Source: Chloroflexi bacterium AL-N1
Lineage (GTDB): Bacteria > Chloroflexota > Chloroflexia > Chloroflexales > Roseiflexaceae
Length of the DNA stretch: 64,000 nucleotides
NCBI GenBank assembly: GCA_013122435.1
Contig: WYDT01000009.1
Coordinates: forward strand, 186,001-250,000
Direction of reading: 5' to 3'
Under the pieces are notes generated by a model, which saw only the letters and a program-made list of their open reading frames with translations, was not told the DNA's origin and did not search any database. Within the stretch, counting starts at the first letter, position 1, and every line of letters starts with the position of its first letter. Of this stretch, positions 46,408 through 54,840 are shown piece after piece. The translations under genes were made by a program, and so were the position numbers.

Positions 46408-47184
46408 AAAATCCCTTTATTTCAGATTGATGCGTTTACGAACCAGACTTTTAGTGGCAATCCCGCCGCTGTTTGTCCCCTTGATACGTGGTTGTCTGAT
46501 GCACAAATGCAGGCGATTGCTGCTGAGAATAACCTATCAGAAACAGCTTTCTTCGTCCGTGACGGCGATCATTATGCACTGCGCTGGTTCACGCCTGCCG
46601 TCGAAGTCGATCTCTGTGGCCATGCCACGCTCGCATCGGCCTTTGTGATCTTTGAAGAACTTGATCCAACTCTTGATGTAGTTGTTTTTGAAACTCGGAG
46701 TGGTCGTTTGTTGGTAAAAAGAGATCGAGAGCGATTAACGTTAGATTTTCCATCCCACGAAGCCGTACCGTGCCAGGCGCCTAATACACTACTCAAGAGT
46801 TTGCACCAGGCGCCACGCGAAGTCTTGTTGTCGCACAACTATCTGGTGGTGTACGATACCGAGTCTGATGTGCGGTCACTCCAACCAGATACAGCACTAC
46901 TCAGCCAGTTGGGGCGTTGTGGTGTGATTGCTACGGCAGTAGGTGATGAAGTCGATTTTGTCTCACGCTACTTTGTCCCAGGTGCAGGTATCCCCGAAGA
47001 TCCGGTTACTGGATCAACACACTGCACCCTCACACCGTACTGGTCGCAACGCTTGGGGAAAACACAATTCCATGCGCGGCAGATCTCATCACGCGGTGGT
47101 GAGTTGTGGTGTGAACTCCATGGTGATCGTGTATTGATTAGTGGTTATGCCGCGAAATATCTTGAGGGAAGCATACAGATCTAA
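46405..47184 (+). CDS. PhzF-family isomerase/epimerase-like protein
   Basis: 259 residues, diaminopimelate-epimerase-like fold. N-terminal FQIDAFTNQTFSGNPAAVCPL, the catalytic Glu in ENNLSETAFFV, WFTPAVEVDLCGHATLASA and the C-terminal GAGIPEDPVTGSTHC are all diagnostic. PhzF itself isomerises DHHA in phenazine formation, but most family members have unknown substrates; no phenazine genes are present. The ATG at 46405 lies in the repeated leader. It follows the serine hydrolase by 38 bases. Confidence 0.92.
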   Translation: MKIPLFQIDAFTNQTFSGNPAAVCPLDTWLSDAQMQAIAAENNLSETAFFVRDGDHYALRWFTPAVEVDLCGHATLASAFVIFEELDPTLDVVVFETRSGRLLVKRDRERLTLDFPSHEAVPCQAPNTLLKSLHQAPREVLLSHNYLVVYDTESDVRSLQPDTALLSQLGRCGVIATAVGDEVDFVSRYFVPGAGIPEDPVTGSTHCTLTPYWSQRLGKTQFHARQISSRGGELWCELHGDRVLISGYAAKYLEGSIQI

Positions 47185-47304
47185 AGGCTGATACTGCGAC
47201 TCCTGAGTCCATGACAATTTTTCATTCCTCCACTACACTGTTCTACACGACAGTAGTTCATGGAGTCTTGTCCATAGTTTTCGGAAACTGATCGTTGTTT
47301 GGGG

Positions 47305-47484
47305 TCAATGGTATTTCGCTTCATCAGCCTGCTGTTCGACACGCGGGCCATGGGCTCCATATAATACTTGTTGAAGCCGACGGTATCTGTCCTGATGGGG
47401 TTTGGCCATCCCGGTATAGGATTTTTCGTCCCATGTTGGAACAGGTTTTCCATGGTTAGTAATCAATTGTTCAATGTTTTTCAA
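47305..47484 (-). CDS. Possible small gene or remnant, 59 residues
   Basis: On the minus strand a TTG-initiated frame contains GKPVPTWDEKSYTGMAKPHQ and DRYRRLQQVLYGAHGP before a stop. Its codon choice looks coding and differs from the other, longer frame on the same DNA. There is no good ribosome site and I recognise no family. The remaining bases of the 400-base gap before the Lrp gene are AT-rich. Confidence 0.22.
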   Translation of the reverse strand: MKNIEQLITNHGKPVPTWDEKSYTGMAKPHQDRYRRLQQVLYGAHGPRVEQQADEAKYH

Positions 47485-47587
47485 GAAATTACAACTTTAG
47501 GAGTATTTTCAAATAATCAAAGAGTGATATAATAAAAAGCATAATAAAATTAGAATATATGACAGATAGTCTTTTATTGTACATATT

Positions 47588-48079
47588 ATGATGAACGAGC
47601 TTGACCAGATCGATCTGCAAATCCTTACGGTCCTTCAACAGGATGGACGTATCTCAAATGCTGATCTTGCACATCGGGTTGGCCTTACACCGCCGACTGT
47701 GCTACGGCGCGTGAAGTTGCTGGAGGAACGTGGGTACATCAAGGGCTACACAGCGCTGATCGATCCACTCGCGCTCAAGCTAAGCGTCACGGCGTTTATC
47801 TTTGTCGAGTCGTCGGCTGGCTGTGATCTCGATGATCTTACCGAAGCACTTATGCAACTACCAGGCGTTCAGGAAGTACATCGCGTGCTTGGTGAGTGGT
47901 GTTTTCTCTTGAAGGTGCGAACACAAACACCTCAGACATTGGAGGATGTCATCTATCACGAGATACGTAATCATCCCAGTGTTCGCCGAACATTCACGGT
48001 CCTATCCACCTCGGCTCCACAGGAAACGCCGAACATCCCTGTCCCAGAACTTACCGACAACCAAGTGATAGTTGAATAA
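47588..48079 (+). CDS. Lrp/AsnC-family transcriptional regulator
   Basis: 163 residues. N-terminal HTH (LDQIDLQILTVLQQDGRISNADLAHRVGLTPPTVLRR in sequence order) and a C-terminal RAM ligand domain (GVQEVHRVLGEWCFLLKVRT). Members bind amino acids or related metabolites and often control neighbouring transporters or catabolic genes. Two ATG codons occur in tandem (47588 and 47591). The next small gene starts 16 bases downstream. Confidence 0.93.
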   Translation: MMNELDQIDLQILTVLQQDGRISNADLAHRVGLTPPTVLRRVKLLEERGYIKGYTALIDPLALKLSVTAFIFVESSAGCDLDDLTEALMQLPGVQEVHRVLGEWCFLLKVRTQTPQTLEDVIYHEIRNHPSVRRTFTVLSTSAPQETPNIPVPELTDNQVIVE

Positions 48080-48095
48080 ACAATGGAGTACGGTC

Positions 48096-48320
48096 ATGCA
48101 ATCAGAGTACTTTGAAACCCTTCACCGACAAGAAGCACAGCGTGCCGATTGGTATTTAGTTGATACGGCTTTGCGCGAACGCACTGGTCATATCTCAGAC
48201 AATCGTAAACCACTCAAGACGCGGTTTGGACGCTGGCTCATTCGTGTGGGTACCCAACTTGCTGGTGACCAGCTCGTGACGTATACGCACTCAAGCAACA
48301 GTCGCCATTCTGCGAATTAG
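48096..48320 (+). CDS. Small hypothetical protein
   Basis: 74 residues, charged, with HRQEAQRADWYLVDTALRER and RFGRWLIRVGTQLAGDQLV. The start at ATG 48096 has GGAG at 10 bases. It follows the Lrp-type regulator by 16 bases and precedes a strong terminator, so it is the last gene of that transcript. The basic RFGRWLIRVG segment is amphipathic. No family is recognised. Confidence 0.6.
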   Translation: MQSEYFETLHRQEAQRADWYLVDTALRERTGHISDNRKPLKTRFGRWLIRVGTQLAGDQLVTYTHSSNSRHSAN

Positions 48321-48364
48321 AGTGGTTGGCTCGATCAAACATGCAATGGTCTTCAATATCAGTT

Positions 48365-48391
48365 GCCCGTTGTTTAGCAGCGGGCGTTTTT
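48365..48391 (+). terminator. Rho-independent terminator
   Basis: GCCCGTTG (48365-48372 region) pairs with CAGCGGGC (48378-48385) around a TTTAG loop and is followed by GTTTTTAAT. It ends the Lrp transcript. Confidence 0.85.
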
Positions 48392-48397
48392 AATTAG

Positions 48398-48534
48398 ACC
48401 CTAAAGGTTGTCCGGATCTTTGGGACCCTTCCCCCAACATTCTGCAGTGCAACGTGCTAAACCAACCCTAAAGGTCTCGCCTTTTACGTCTGTAATCCGC
48501 CCAAAACACCTGCCAAACCCCATACCCTAAAGGT
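48398..48534 (+). repeat. Three direct copies of ACCCTAAAGGT
   Basis: The 11-mer occurs at 48398-48408, 48465-48475 and 48524-48534, spaced 67 and 59 bases apart, in the gap between the terminator and the tRNA promoter. The intervening sequence is not conserved. Confidence 0.6.
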
Positions 48535-48550
48535 CTACACCATTTACCAC

Positions 48551-48579
48551 TTGACGAATCGATGGGGAACGGCTAGAAT
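48551..48579 (+). promoter_or_regulatory. tRNA-Gly promoter
   Basis: TTGACG (48551-48556), a 17-base spacer and TAGAAT (48574-48579), 11 bases upstream of the tRNA 5' end. Confidence 0.75.
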
Positions 48580-48590
48580 ACTTTCAGTAC

Positions 48591-48664
48591 GCGGGAGTGG
48601 TGTAGTGGTAACATATGAGCCTTCCAAGCTCCAGACGCGGGTTCGATTCCCGCCTCCCGTACCA
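48591..48664 (+). tRNA. tRNA-Gly (anticodon UCC)
   Basis: 74 bases with the CCA end encoded. The acceptor stem is GCGGGAG with CTCCCGT (a G-U pair at position 1-72). D arm GTGT/ACAT with AGTGGTA loop, anticodon loop CTTCCAA giving UCC, T arm GCGGG/CCCGC with loop TTCGATT. The first pair of the anticodon stem is mismatched (T with C). Confidence 0.95.
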
Positions 48665-48666
48665 AC

Positions 48667-50214
48667 TTAGTTTTCCATCTCCACCTGATTACGTTCCACT
48701 ATTGCGATAAACATCCAGAATGTACATGCGAGATCTGGCCAGAAGTAGAAGCTATCGACGAGGCCGTGCAGTATTGCTGCCGCCATCGCTGCCAGTACGC
48801 CCAGCGACAAAAAAGACGTTGATGTTGCGAAGGGCTTGTTCGCTACCGGAATTGCCTGACGAGCAAAGCGTACTAACACCCAGACAAAAGCAATTAAGCC
48901 GAGTGGCCCCAACTGAATCCACGTATCAAGTATCAGATTGTGGGGATGCCGTGCGTACTGCTCACTTGTCCCGATCAGCGATGGGTCGATGATACTACGG
49001 CCAAAATCAGGATTGTGGTAGTAGTAAAACTGATCGATTCCTAACCCAAACGGATGCTCTCGAATCAGTGTGCTAGCCTCTTGCCACAACAAAATCCGTG
49101 GAGCAGTACTGCCCGTTGTCGGGTCGCCACGGATGGAGAATGCCAGCCCACCAACCACCACAACTAACATACAAAGCCCTGCCAACGCCGGAAATGAGCG
49201 ACTACTCAACCGCTGTTGCAGCAGTGGTGATGCCAGCACGATCACGGCTACAATCGACCCGAGCCACGCGCCACGTGAGAACGAAACGGCCACACCGCCC
49301 AGACAGAGCAGGCAGCACAGCCCAAAAAACACTATACGCCAGTTCCACGGACGCAGCGAAAAATGATTGCTTTGGCAGGCCACCACGACCACCGCCACTG
49401 CCACTGGCCACACACGCTCCAGATAGAGCCCCAGGTTATTGGGATGGCCAAAAACCGAGGTAGCCCGTACCAACCCACCGCCGAGCGGCACCACGTTCGA
49501 TGCAAATGCTGCCGTCGTCTTTTCGCCAAACAACCAGACCAGGTCGAGGCCGATAAACTGCAACATACCAACCACACCAACTCCGGCACCACCAAACACA
49601 AACCCCAGCAACACCAGACCGTATGGCAAGACCGCTGGCCCTTTCTCGGTCAACGGCATGTCCAGCGATGAGGCGTGCATTTTGAGCAACACCAGAAAGA
49701 TCAGTGGCTCCACAATCACCCAACGAAACTCGCGCAACGCCGCACTACGCCCGTCCGAAACTGCGATCAGCACTCCAATCACACCCGCAACCAGAAAAAG
49801 CGCATGTGGAATATAGGTCCTAAGAGAAGTAAGCCAGGATTGCACCTTGGAAACATCAAAGTCTCGCTCCAACCCTCGTGTAACAAACCAATGGACACAG
49901 GTCGCCCCCAGAACACCCAGCAGCACGATTTCGTGGAGGGGAAACCAGAAGGGTTGTTCACGGATGAAGGGCAGTGAAATGGAGACTGGAATAAGGTAGA
50001 GTGGCATTGTTATTGGCACAAACAGCAGTGCGAGATGTGGGCGCAATAACGTGAAACTGCCAAAGACCACTAAACCAAGCAAAACCAGTGGTAAAGCATC
50101 ACTCCGATAGAACAACAGCAGTCCCAAAACCATTCCTGCGATAACCACCGACGTGTAGCGCGACGACCATTCGATCATAGTGCGGAATGGAAGGCTTGAG
50201 GTTTGCTGGCTCAT
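48667..50214 (-). CDS. O-antigen ligase / Wzy-type polymerase family protein
   Basis: 515 residues, about 12 membrane helices. The Wzy_C (O-antigen ligase) domain is recognised by the periplasmic loop with EHPFGLGIDQF and RHPHNLILDTWIQLGPLGLIAFVWVL near the C-terminus, together with the SFSRGAWLG segment. Such proteins join glycan units to acceptors. It ends 3 bases after the tRNA and is followed upstream by a glycosidase-like protein on the same strand, indicating an exopolysaccharide role. GAGGAG precedes the ATG. Confidence 0.85.
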   Translation of the reverse strand: MSQQTSSLPFRTMIEWSSRYTSVVIAGMVLGLLLFYRSDALPLVLLGLVVFGSFTLLRPHLALLFVPITMPLYLIPVSISLPFIREQPFWFPLHEIVLLGVLGATCVHWFVTRGLERDFDVSKVQSWLTSLRTYIPHALFLVAGVIGVLIAVSDGRSAALREFRWVIVEPLIFLVLLKMHASSLDMPLTEKGPAVLPYGLVLLGFVFGGAGVGVVGMLQFIGLDLVWLFGEKTTAAFASNVVPLGGGLVRATSVFGHPNNLGLYLERVWPVAVAVVVVACQSNHFSLRPWNWRIVFFGLCCLLCLGGVAVSFSRGAWLGSIVAVIVLASPLLQQRLSSRSFPALAGLCMLVVVVGGLAFSIRGDPTTGSTAPRILLWQEASTLIREHPFGLGIDQFYYYHNPDFGRSIIDPSLIGTSEQYARHPHNLILDTWIQLGPLGLIAFVWVLVRFARQAIPVANKPFATSTSFLSLGVLAAMAAAILHGLVDSFYFWPDLACTFWMFIAIVERNQVEMEN

Positions 50215-50266
50215 AGCGTCTCCTCCTCATGAGGAAGTGTATATGTTTGAGAGAAAAAGAACGTAT

Positions 50267-51937
50267 TTACGTCTCAACCCTGCGAGTGCCACGAATAAAC
50301 AATGTTTGCAAGAGCAACCCTGATACGATAATCAAAGCTATGAGCACCACCGCCGGGGCCAATGTCCAAAACCATGGCACAGGTGGTGTGCGACCCACCA
50401 CAAACACCTCTGGCGGTTCGCCAGCATCCTCCACGCGCGCCATGTGCACCACACCATCCGGGAGGTCACGCGCCACCTCAACGATTTCGCCACCATCCAA
50501 TGAGATATCGATGGGCATGGACTCGTTGATCGTAACTTGAAAGGAGCCCCGACCTTGAAGGGCCAACGTGCTTCCTTCAAAACGAATATCCCACATACCT
50601 TCGGTAGACGACTGAACTGCTGGATGCTTCCACGTATGTGCTCCAACACCTGCAACCGGGCCATCAGCAAGATATTCCTGAATCATCGTGTAAGCTGGCA
50701 GCGGGTTGAAGTCAGGATCGACAATGGCAAAGTAGGGCGTAGGATTATTGGGATCGGGTTGCTCACCGCCCCAGCGCAAAAACCAGAGATTCATTACACC
50801 CACCCATGGCCACTCTTGTCGCGCTCGTTCCAGCTGGCCGATCAGATATTCGCCTTTGACCTCTTCCGTGACTGGCTCACCCCAGGTGTTTCTGCCAGGA
50901 ACGCCTTCAGGCGCACTGTTGTAACCAAACTCGCTGATCCACACCGACGTCTCATAATCTCCATGACGTTCCATCACCTCACGCAGTAACACCAGCCGTG
51001 AAACATCGATGCGCGTGTCAATAGGGCGCGACCAACTCCAGTTCCCTGGTCGACGTAGAAAGACATAACGATGCTCGTCCGGTGGCTGCCCAAGGCCATA
51101 TGCCTGTGCGGACATGATGTCGAAATACTCGTCTCCACCAGCGGCATACACCCGATCCAGGTATTCCAGTTCAGTCATCGGGGCCTGTCGGTCCAGCCCA
51201 TCGGTAGGGGCCAGACTCGGGAAGAGAATGACGACATCTGGGTTGGCGGCTTTCGCGGCAATATACCCGATCCGCAACAATTCGACAAAACCCTCCGGAT
51301 CGGGTGTGGTCCAGTTCCACTCGTAGGCGAGGTTTGGTTCATTCCAGAGTTGAATATAATTGACCTGGCCACGGTAGCGCTCCGCCATGGCCCCCACAAA
51401 ATCACCGAAATCATCGTAGTCGTCGGGCGGTCCTGTCGAATCGGGGTTGTTGGCCAACCCCTCCTGAAATGCTTGAGTGTCGTGTGTCTGGGCGCGCGCC
51501 CACTGCGGCGGACGGTCGATCCGTACAATCAGATCAAGCTCCAGACGATTGGCTTCTGCCACGATAAAATCGTACTTTTCCCATGCGTCACGCATGCGCT
51601 CGGGATTCCGCCGATCCTCGAAATCGCCCTTGCCAGCAATTTCGACATCGTCCCATGGCATCTGGATACGCACAAAGTGTGCGCCTAGATCGCGGGCCAT
51701 CTCCAGTGTCTGGGTGACTTTGGCCTCTTCTGCTTCAAACTGAATGTTGAAGGCATTGACCCCCACAGGTGGCATTTCGGTGAACGGGATCGCCTGGGGA
51801 TCGGGTGTGTATGTGATGCCACGATTAACGGCATTATCAAACCAGACCACTGCGGCAAGTAATATCAGCAGCAACGCTGCAATCAGCAACAGGGCCAGGG
51901 CACGGCGATATGGCTTTATAGATGCGATAATTCTCAC
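50267..51937 (-). CDS. Membrane-anchored clan GH-A glycoside hydrolase-like protein
   Basis: 556 residues: an N-terminal membrane helix, a TIM-barrel catalytic domain, an unassigned beta-rich part and a C-terminal membrane helix (about residue 525-548). The acid/base Glu is in QLWNEPNLAYEW (about residue 199), and the nucleophile Glu in SVWISEFGYNS (about residue 334), the spacing expected for clan A enzymes such as GH5 or GH39. Substrate is unknown. It precedes the O-antigen ligase gene on the same strand with 52 bases between them. Confidence 0.82.
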   Translation of the reverse strand: MRIIASIKPYRRALALLLIAALLLILLAAVVWFDNAVNRGITYTPDPQAIPFTEMPPVGVNAFNIQFEAEEAKVTQTLEMARDLGAHFVRIQMPWDDVEIAGKGDFEDRRNPERMRDAWEKYDFIVAEANRLELDLIVRIDRPPQWARAQTHDTQAFQEGLANNPDSTGPPDDYDDFGDFVGAMAERYRGQVNYIQLWNEPNLAYEWNWTTPDPEGFVELLRIGYIAAKAANPDVVILFPSLAPTDGLDRQAPMTELEYLDRVYAAGGDEYFDIMSAQAYGLGQPPDEHRYVFLRRPGNWSWSRPIDTRIDVSRLVLLREVMERHGDYETSVWISEFGYNSAPEGVPGRNTWGEPVTEEVKGEYLIGQLERARQEWPWVGVMNLWFLRWGGEQPDPNNPTPYFAIVDPDFNPLPAYTMIQEYLADGPVAGVGAHTWKHPAVQSSTEGMWDIRFEGSTLALQGRGSFQVTINESMPIDISLDGGEIVEVARDLPDGVVHMARVEDAGEPPEVFVVGRTPPVPWFWTLAPAVVLIALIIVSGLLLQTLFIRGTRRVET

Positions 51938-52009
51938 GAAGCGGAAGTATACCGGGCAACGCAGGCAACGTCAAGTATCGGGCTCCTCGATGCGCTATGA
52001 TAAAGTCAT

Positions 52010-52510
52010 TTACTCGATAGCATTGGTTGGGGTGATGGTCATCTCTAACTCAAGTTCATCGCGTAGAGGAATGCCATCATTCCCGATCAAGGGGATGCTT
52101 GGTTTGATCTTGCGCGACTCCATCACAGCATTGCGGTGCACGGCCACGAGCACAAAACCACGCTTCTGATAAAACCGCAACGCGTTCAGGTTATCGTTGG
52201 TGGTGATCAACCAGACACGTGTGCACCCACGATGATGGGCCTCTGCAACAACGGCATCGATCAGGGCCGCCCCAATGCCCTGTCCCTCATGCAGGCTGTC
52301 TATCGTCACCACTTCACACCCTTGCTCATCGCATGTAAATGTGAGCACGCCGACCCATTGTTCGTCCTCAATCGTTACAAAGCCCTCAAGGTGCTGCGGT
52401 TGATACACGACGCCATGTCCCACCACCATGGTATCGCCCCAGCGTTCGATGAAGAACCGCTGGAGTGCTTCCTGATCAGTGCTGGTGAGATGCCGTATAT
52501 GATACCTCAT
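52010..52510 (-). CDS. GNAT-family N-acetyltransferase
   Basis: 166 residues. The acetyl-CoA motif is seen in DSLHEGQGIGAALIDAVVAEAHHRG, followed by VWLITTNDNLNALRFYQKRGF. The substrate is not predictable; relatives include aminoglycoside or small-molecule acetyltransferases. The start at 52510 has GAAAGG upstream. Divergent from the following nucleotidyltransferase, 50 to 80 bases away. Confidence 0.93.
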   Translation of the reverse strand: MRYHIRHLTSTDQEALQRFFIERWGDTMVVGHGVVYQPQHLEGFVTIEDEQWVGVLTFTCDEQGCEVVTIDSLHEGQGIGAALIDAVVAEAHHRGCTRVWLITTNDNLNALRFYQKRGFVLVAVHRNAVMESRKIKPSIPLIGNDGIPLRDELELEMTITPTNAIE

Positions 52511-52593
52511 GGTATCGCCTTTCATTGGTAGGCTATAATAGTGTTTCAACATAGTGTATTATGCCATTCAGTTCTTACCTTGACATCAGTCTT

Positions 52594-53079
52594 ATGAACG
52601 ACGAGACCCGCGATACACAACTCGATCAGGTATTTGCCAATACTCCTGTGGTGTTAGCCTATCTCTTTGGCTCTCGTGCTCAGTCACATGCACGGCCCGA
52701 TAGCGACTACGATGTTGCGGTGCTGCTCGATGCTGATCTCATCACCAGAGAGCGCGGTCGTTGGCAGTTGGAACTCATCGGACGCTTGATCGATACGTAT
52801 CGTTCAGATGCTGTTGATCTGGTAGTCTTAAATGACGCGCCACCAATCCTGCGTTTTGAAGTCATCCGTCATCAATATCTGCTGTACAATCGTGATGATC
52901 AGCAGCGTATGGTCTTGCACACGCGCACGATGCAAGAATGGTTTGACTGGGCTCCATGCTACCGACACATGCAACAAGAGCGATTAAAGCAATTCGCACG
53001 AGGTGATATGTATGTACAATCAAACATTCTTATCATCACACGACATCTTGAACAGTTACAGCTGTTGCTGTTACAATAG
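52594..53079 (+). CDS. Minimal nucleotidyltransferase (MNT/MntA-like)
   Basis: About 161 residues from ATG 52594 (52561 is also possible). The NTase motif YLFGSRAQ followed by DSDYDVAVLL (the GSx10DxD pattern) and the Asp in AVDLVVL are typical of MNT antitoxins that AMPylate or otherwise modify HEPN toxins. The HEPN gene that usually overlaps the 3' end is absent. The last 30 residues (MYVQSNILIITRHLEQLQLL) look like a HEPN-contact helix. The following DNA is a broken unrelated gene. Confidence 0.85.
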   Translation: MNDETRDTQLDQVFANTPVVLAYLFGSRAQSHARPDSDYDVAVLLDADLITRERGRWQLELIGRLIDTYRSDAVDLVVLNDAPPILRFEVIRHQYLLYNRDDQQRMVLHTRTMQEWFDWAPCYRHMQQERLKQFARGDMYVQSNILIITRHLEQLQLLLLQ

Positions 53080-53468
53080 TAACTACTGAATTAACACCAG
53101 GTGAAATCAATTCTATTAATCTTGAAGTAGAACGAGATTTTCCTGCAGCTACTCGTGAAACTGACTCAACACGGAAGTACAATTGCCATTCATATGCCTG
53201 GTATAGTACATCAACATCAAACAATGTATGGATGGATACACCAGGCGATGATACCTACTGGCAAGATGGGAGCTATGCTTCTGTAGATATTACCTTTCAA
53301 GGTCCTAATGATCGGATATCCTATGCTAGTGACGATCATTCAGCTATCGTAGCTTATAGTCCTACAGGCCCATATATGTATCGTTCCAAGTGGGGAGTAG
53401 GACCTAGAATGTATCACGCTCCTGGTTATACACCTTATGATGCAAGTACATTAAATGCTTATCGATGA
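53050..53468 (+). pseudogene. 5'-truncated NCHSYAW-type secreted protein gene
   Basis: A frame open from 53050 to a stop at 53468, with no start codon at a sensible place and overlapping the end of the nucleotidyltransferase gene. The protein contains YNCHSYAWYSTSTSNNVWM, then a DDHSAIVAYS block and SKWGVGPRMYHAPGYTPYD, a pattern of secreted NCHSYAW-type proteins with a Cys-His(-His) arrangement. The N-terminus and signal peptide are missing, so a deletion or insertion joined it to the MNT gene. A downstream lipoprotein gene may be its old partner. Confidence 0.6.
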
Positions 53469-53616
53469 ACGTAATTACAAGTCTGGGAGTGGTGCGATTT
53501 CATAAGAGCTATCGAAGACACATAAAACCCGATTCATAATGACACGTTCTTGGGCACTTTATTTTAATAGTGTCCAAGAATGTGCTATTTTCATAATCAA
53601 TGGACAGGATACAGTT

Positions 53617-54366
53617 ATGACTCTATTTGTACGTGTAAGTCTTTTGTGCAGTCTGCTTTGGATCGTTGTTGGTTGCTCGGGTACCTCAACCGAGACATCA
53701 ATCTCGCAGCCATATGAATTTCCTATCCAACCGGGGACAGATGAATGGCGAGCATTGAAAACCAGGGATGAAATGTTACAAGCTGTCCAGATTCCAGAGG
53801 ATCAATTAAGTGCCATGTCTTCTGCTGCATTATTAGAAACTGTTTTACAATATCCACTTTCTGATCACATGTATGCCTACATTTTTCGTCAACAAGGGTT
53901 AGATGCCCTGAAACGTAACTTTAATGGAATTGATACATTACTGTCTCGACCTGATGCAGCAGTCCTGCTGGTTGAGCATTATCAACAACTGGACATCACG
54001 TCAGTCAATGACTTTGATACTTTAGAAGAACGTGGCGGATATACCTTCGATGTTGCCTATGTCGAGATTATGTTGGCACAACCAGATATGATTGCCCAGA
54101 TCTCTGCAGAAGATCGACGAGTGCTATTACAAACAACCCTGAGTAATACCGATAAGAAACAGACATTGATTGATGTCTATGGTTTCGCGGGCAAAGAAAC
54201 CAATGCCTTACTGGCTGGCCGTTTGTTGCAGGCCGAAGGTGCATTATCTCAACCAGACCAGGTCATTGAGCGTTTCTTAGTGGAGGGAGAATATTTTGGT
54301 GATAATGAACTGGCAGCAATATACGACCGTATTTTTGAAGCTGCTCGTGAAGAAATCAGTAGTTAG
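53617..54366 (+). CDS. Hypothetical lipoprotein
   Basis: About 249 residues. Signal peptide with lipobox IVVGCSG at the N-terminus. The rest is helical and acidic (ETVLQYPLSDHMYAYIF; TLLSRPDAAVLLVEHYQQ; GRLLQAEG) and resembles proteins seen next to NCHSYAW-type genes in other bacteria, though I cannot name a family. The start at ATG 53617 has CAGGAT upstream. It follows the broken gene by about 150 bases. Confidence 0.7.
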   Translation: MTLFVRVSLLCSLLWIVVGCSGTSTETSISQPYEFPIQPGTDEWRALKTRDEMLQAVQIPEDQLSAMSSAALLETVLQYPLSDHMYAYIFRQQGLDALKRNFNGIDTLLSRPDAAVLLVEHYQQLDITSVNDFDTLEERGGYTFDVAYVEIMLAQPDMIAQISAEDRRVLLQTTLSNTDKKQTLIDVYGFAGKETNALLAGRLLQAEGALSQPDQVIERFLVEGEYFGDNELAAIYDRIFEAAREEISS

Positions 54367-54462
54367 GCTGTAAACTGTAACCACATCTCAAATAACTACG
54401 AGGCATGCGTCCCAAACGGCCTTGTTATCGGGTTAGTAACGCAAAGACACAGAGGAACGCAG

Positions 54463-54643
54463 AGCGCTGGAGTGGTGGAGCGCTGGAGCGGAGAGCATAA
54501 AGCGCTGGAGTGGTGGAGCGTTGGGGCGGAGAGCATAAAGCGCTGGAGTGGTGGAGCGCTGGGGCGGAGAGCATAAAGCGCTGGAGTGGTGGAGCGTTGG
54601 GGCGGAGAGCATAAAGCGCTGGAGTGGTGGAGCGCTGGGGCGT
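54463..54643. repeat. 38-bp tandem repeat, about 4.8 units
   Basis: Units begin at 54463, 54501, 54539, 54577 and 54615, each AGCGCTGGAGTGGTGGAGCG followed by YTGGRGCGGAGAGCATAA; the last is partial. The variable positions alternate between units (CT/TT and A/G), suggesting an underlying 76-bp period. No spacers, so it is not a CRISPR. No gene runs through it on a convincing frame. Confidence 0.9.
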
Positions 54644-54655
54644 GGGGCAGTGGAT

Positions 54656-54683
54656 AGGTTGCCTGAGCTTGTCGAAGGCAACC
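54656..54683. repeat. Dispersed TGAGCTTGTCGAA repeat, copy 1
   Basis: GGTTGCCTGAGCTTGTCGAA followed by GGCAACC forms a hairpin (GGTTGCC with GGCAACC). The core recurs at about 57949 and 58632 with variants. This element type is common in environmental bacterial genomes. Confidence 0.75.
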
Positions 54684-54840
54684 TATGGTGCTGGAGCGGC
54701 GTCTGGGCGGGGAGCGCGTGGGTGGTGGCCCACCCGCGCAAAAACAACACACCCCACATTCAATACACTCTGCTATTTGTTGTACAATAGACAAACGCAG
54801 AGAAATCCATAATTAGTAAAGAAAAGCGCTCTGGAAAGCG

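Noticed and set aside
47181..47453. Minus-strand 90-codon frame
   Set aside because: Codon use and composition are poorer than in the alternative frame at 47305-47484; neither resembles a known family, so only the latter is listed, with low confidence.
48398..48534. Possible CRISPR array of ACCCTAAAGGT repeats
   Set aside because: The repeat is only 11 bp, spacers are unequal, and three copies are too few.
54463..54643. Possible CRISPR array
   Set aside because: Units are contiguous with no unique spacers.
54396..54794. Minus-strand frames through the 38-bp repeat (Ser/Pro/His-rich protein)
   Set aside because: The repetitive protein is a by-product of the tandem DNA repeat (38 is not a multiple of three, so the frame shifts through units); no ribosome site or conservation.
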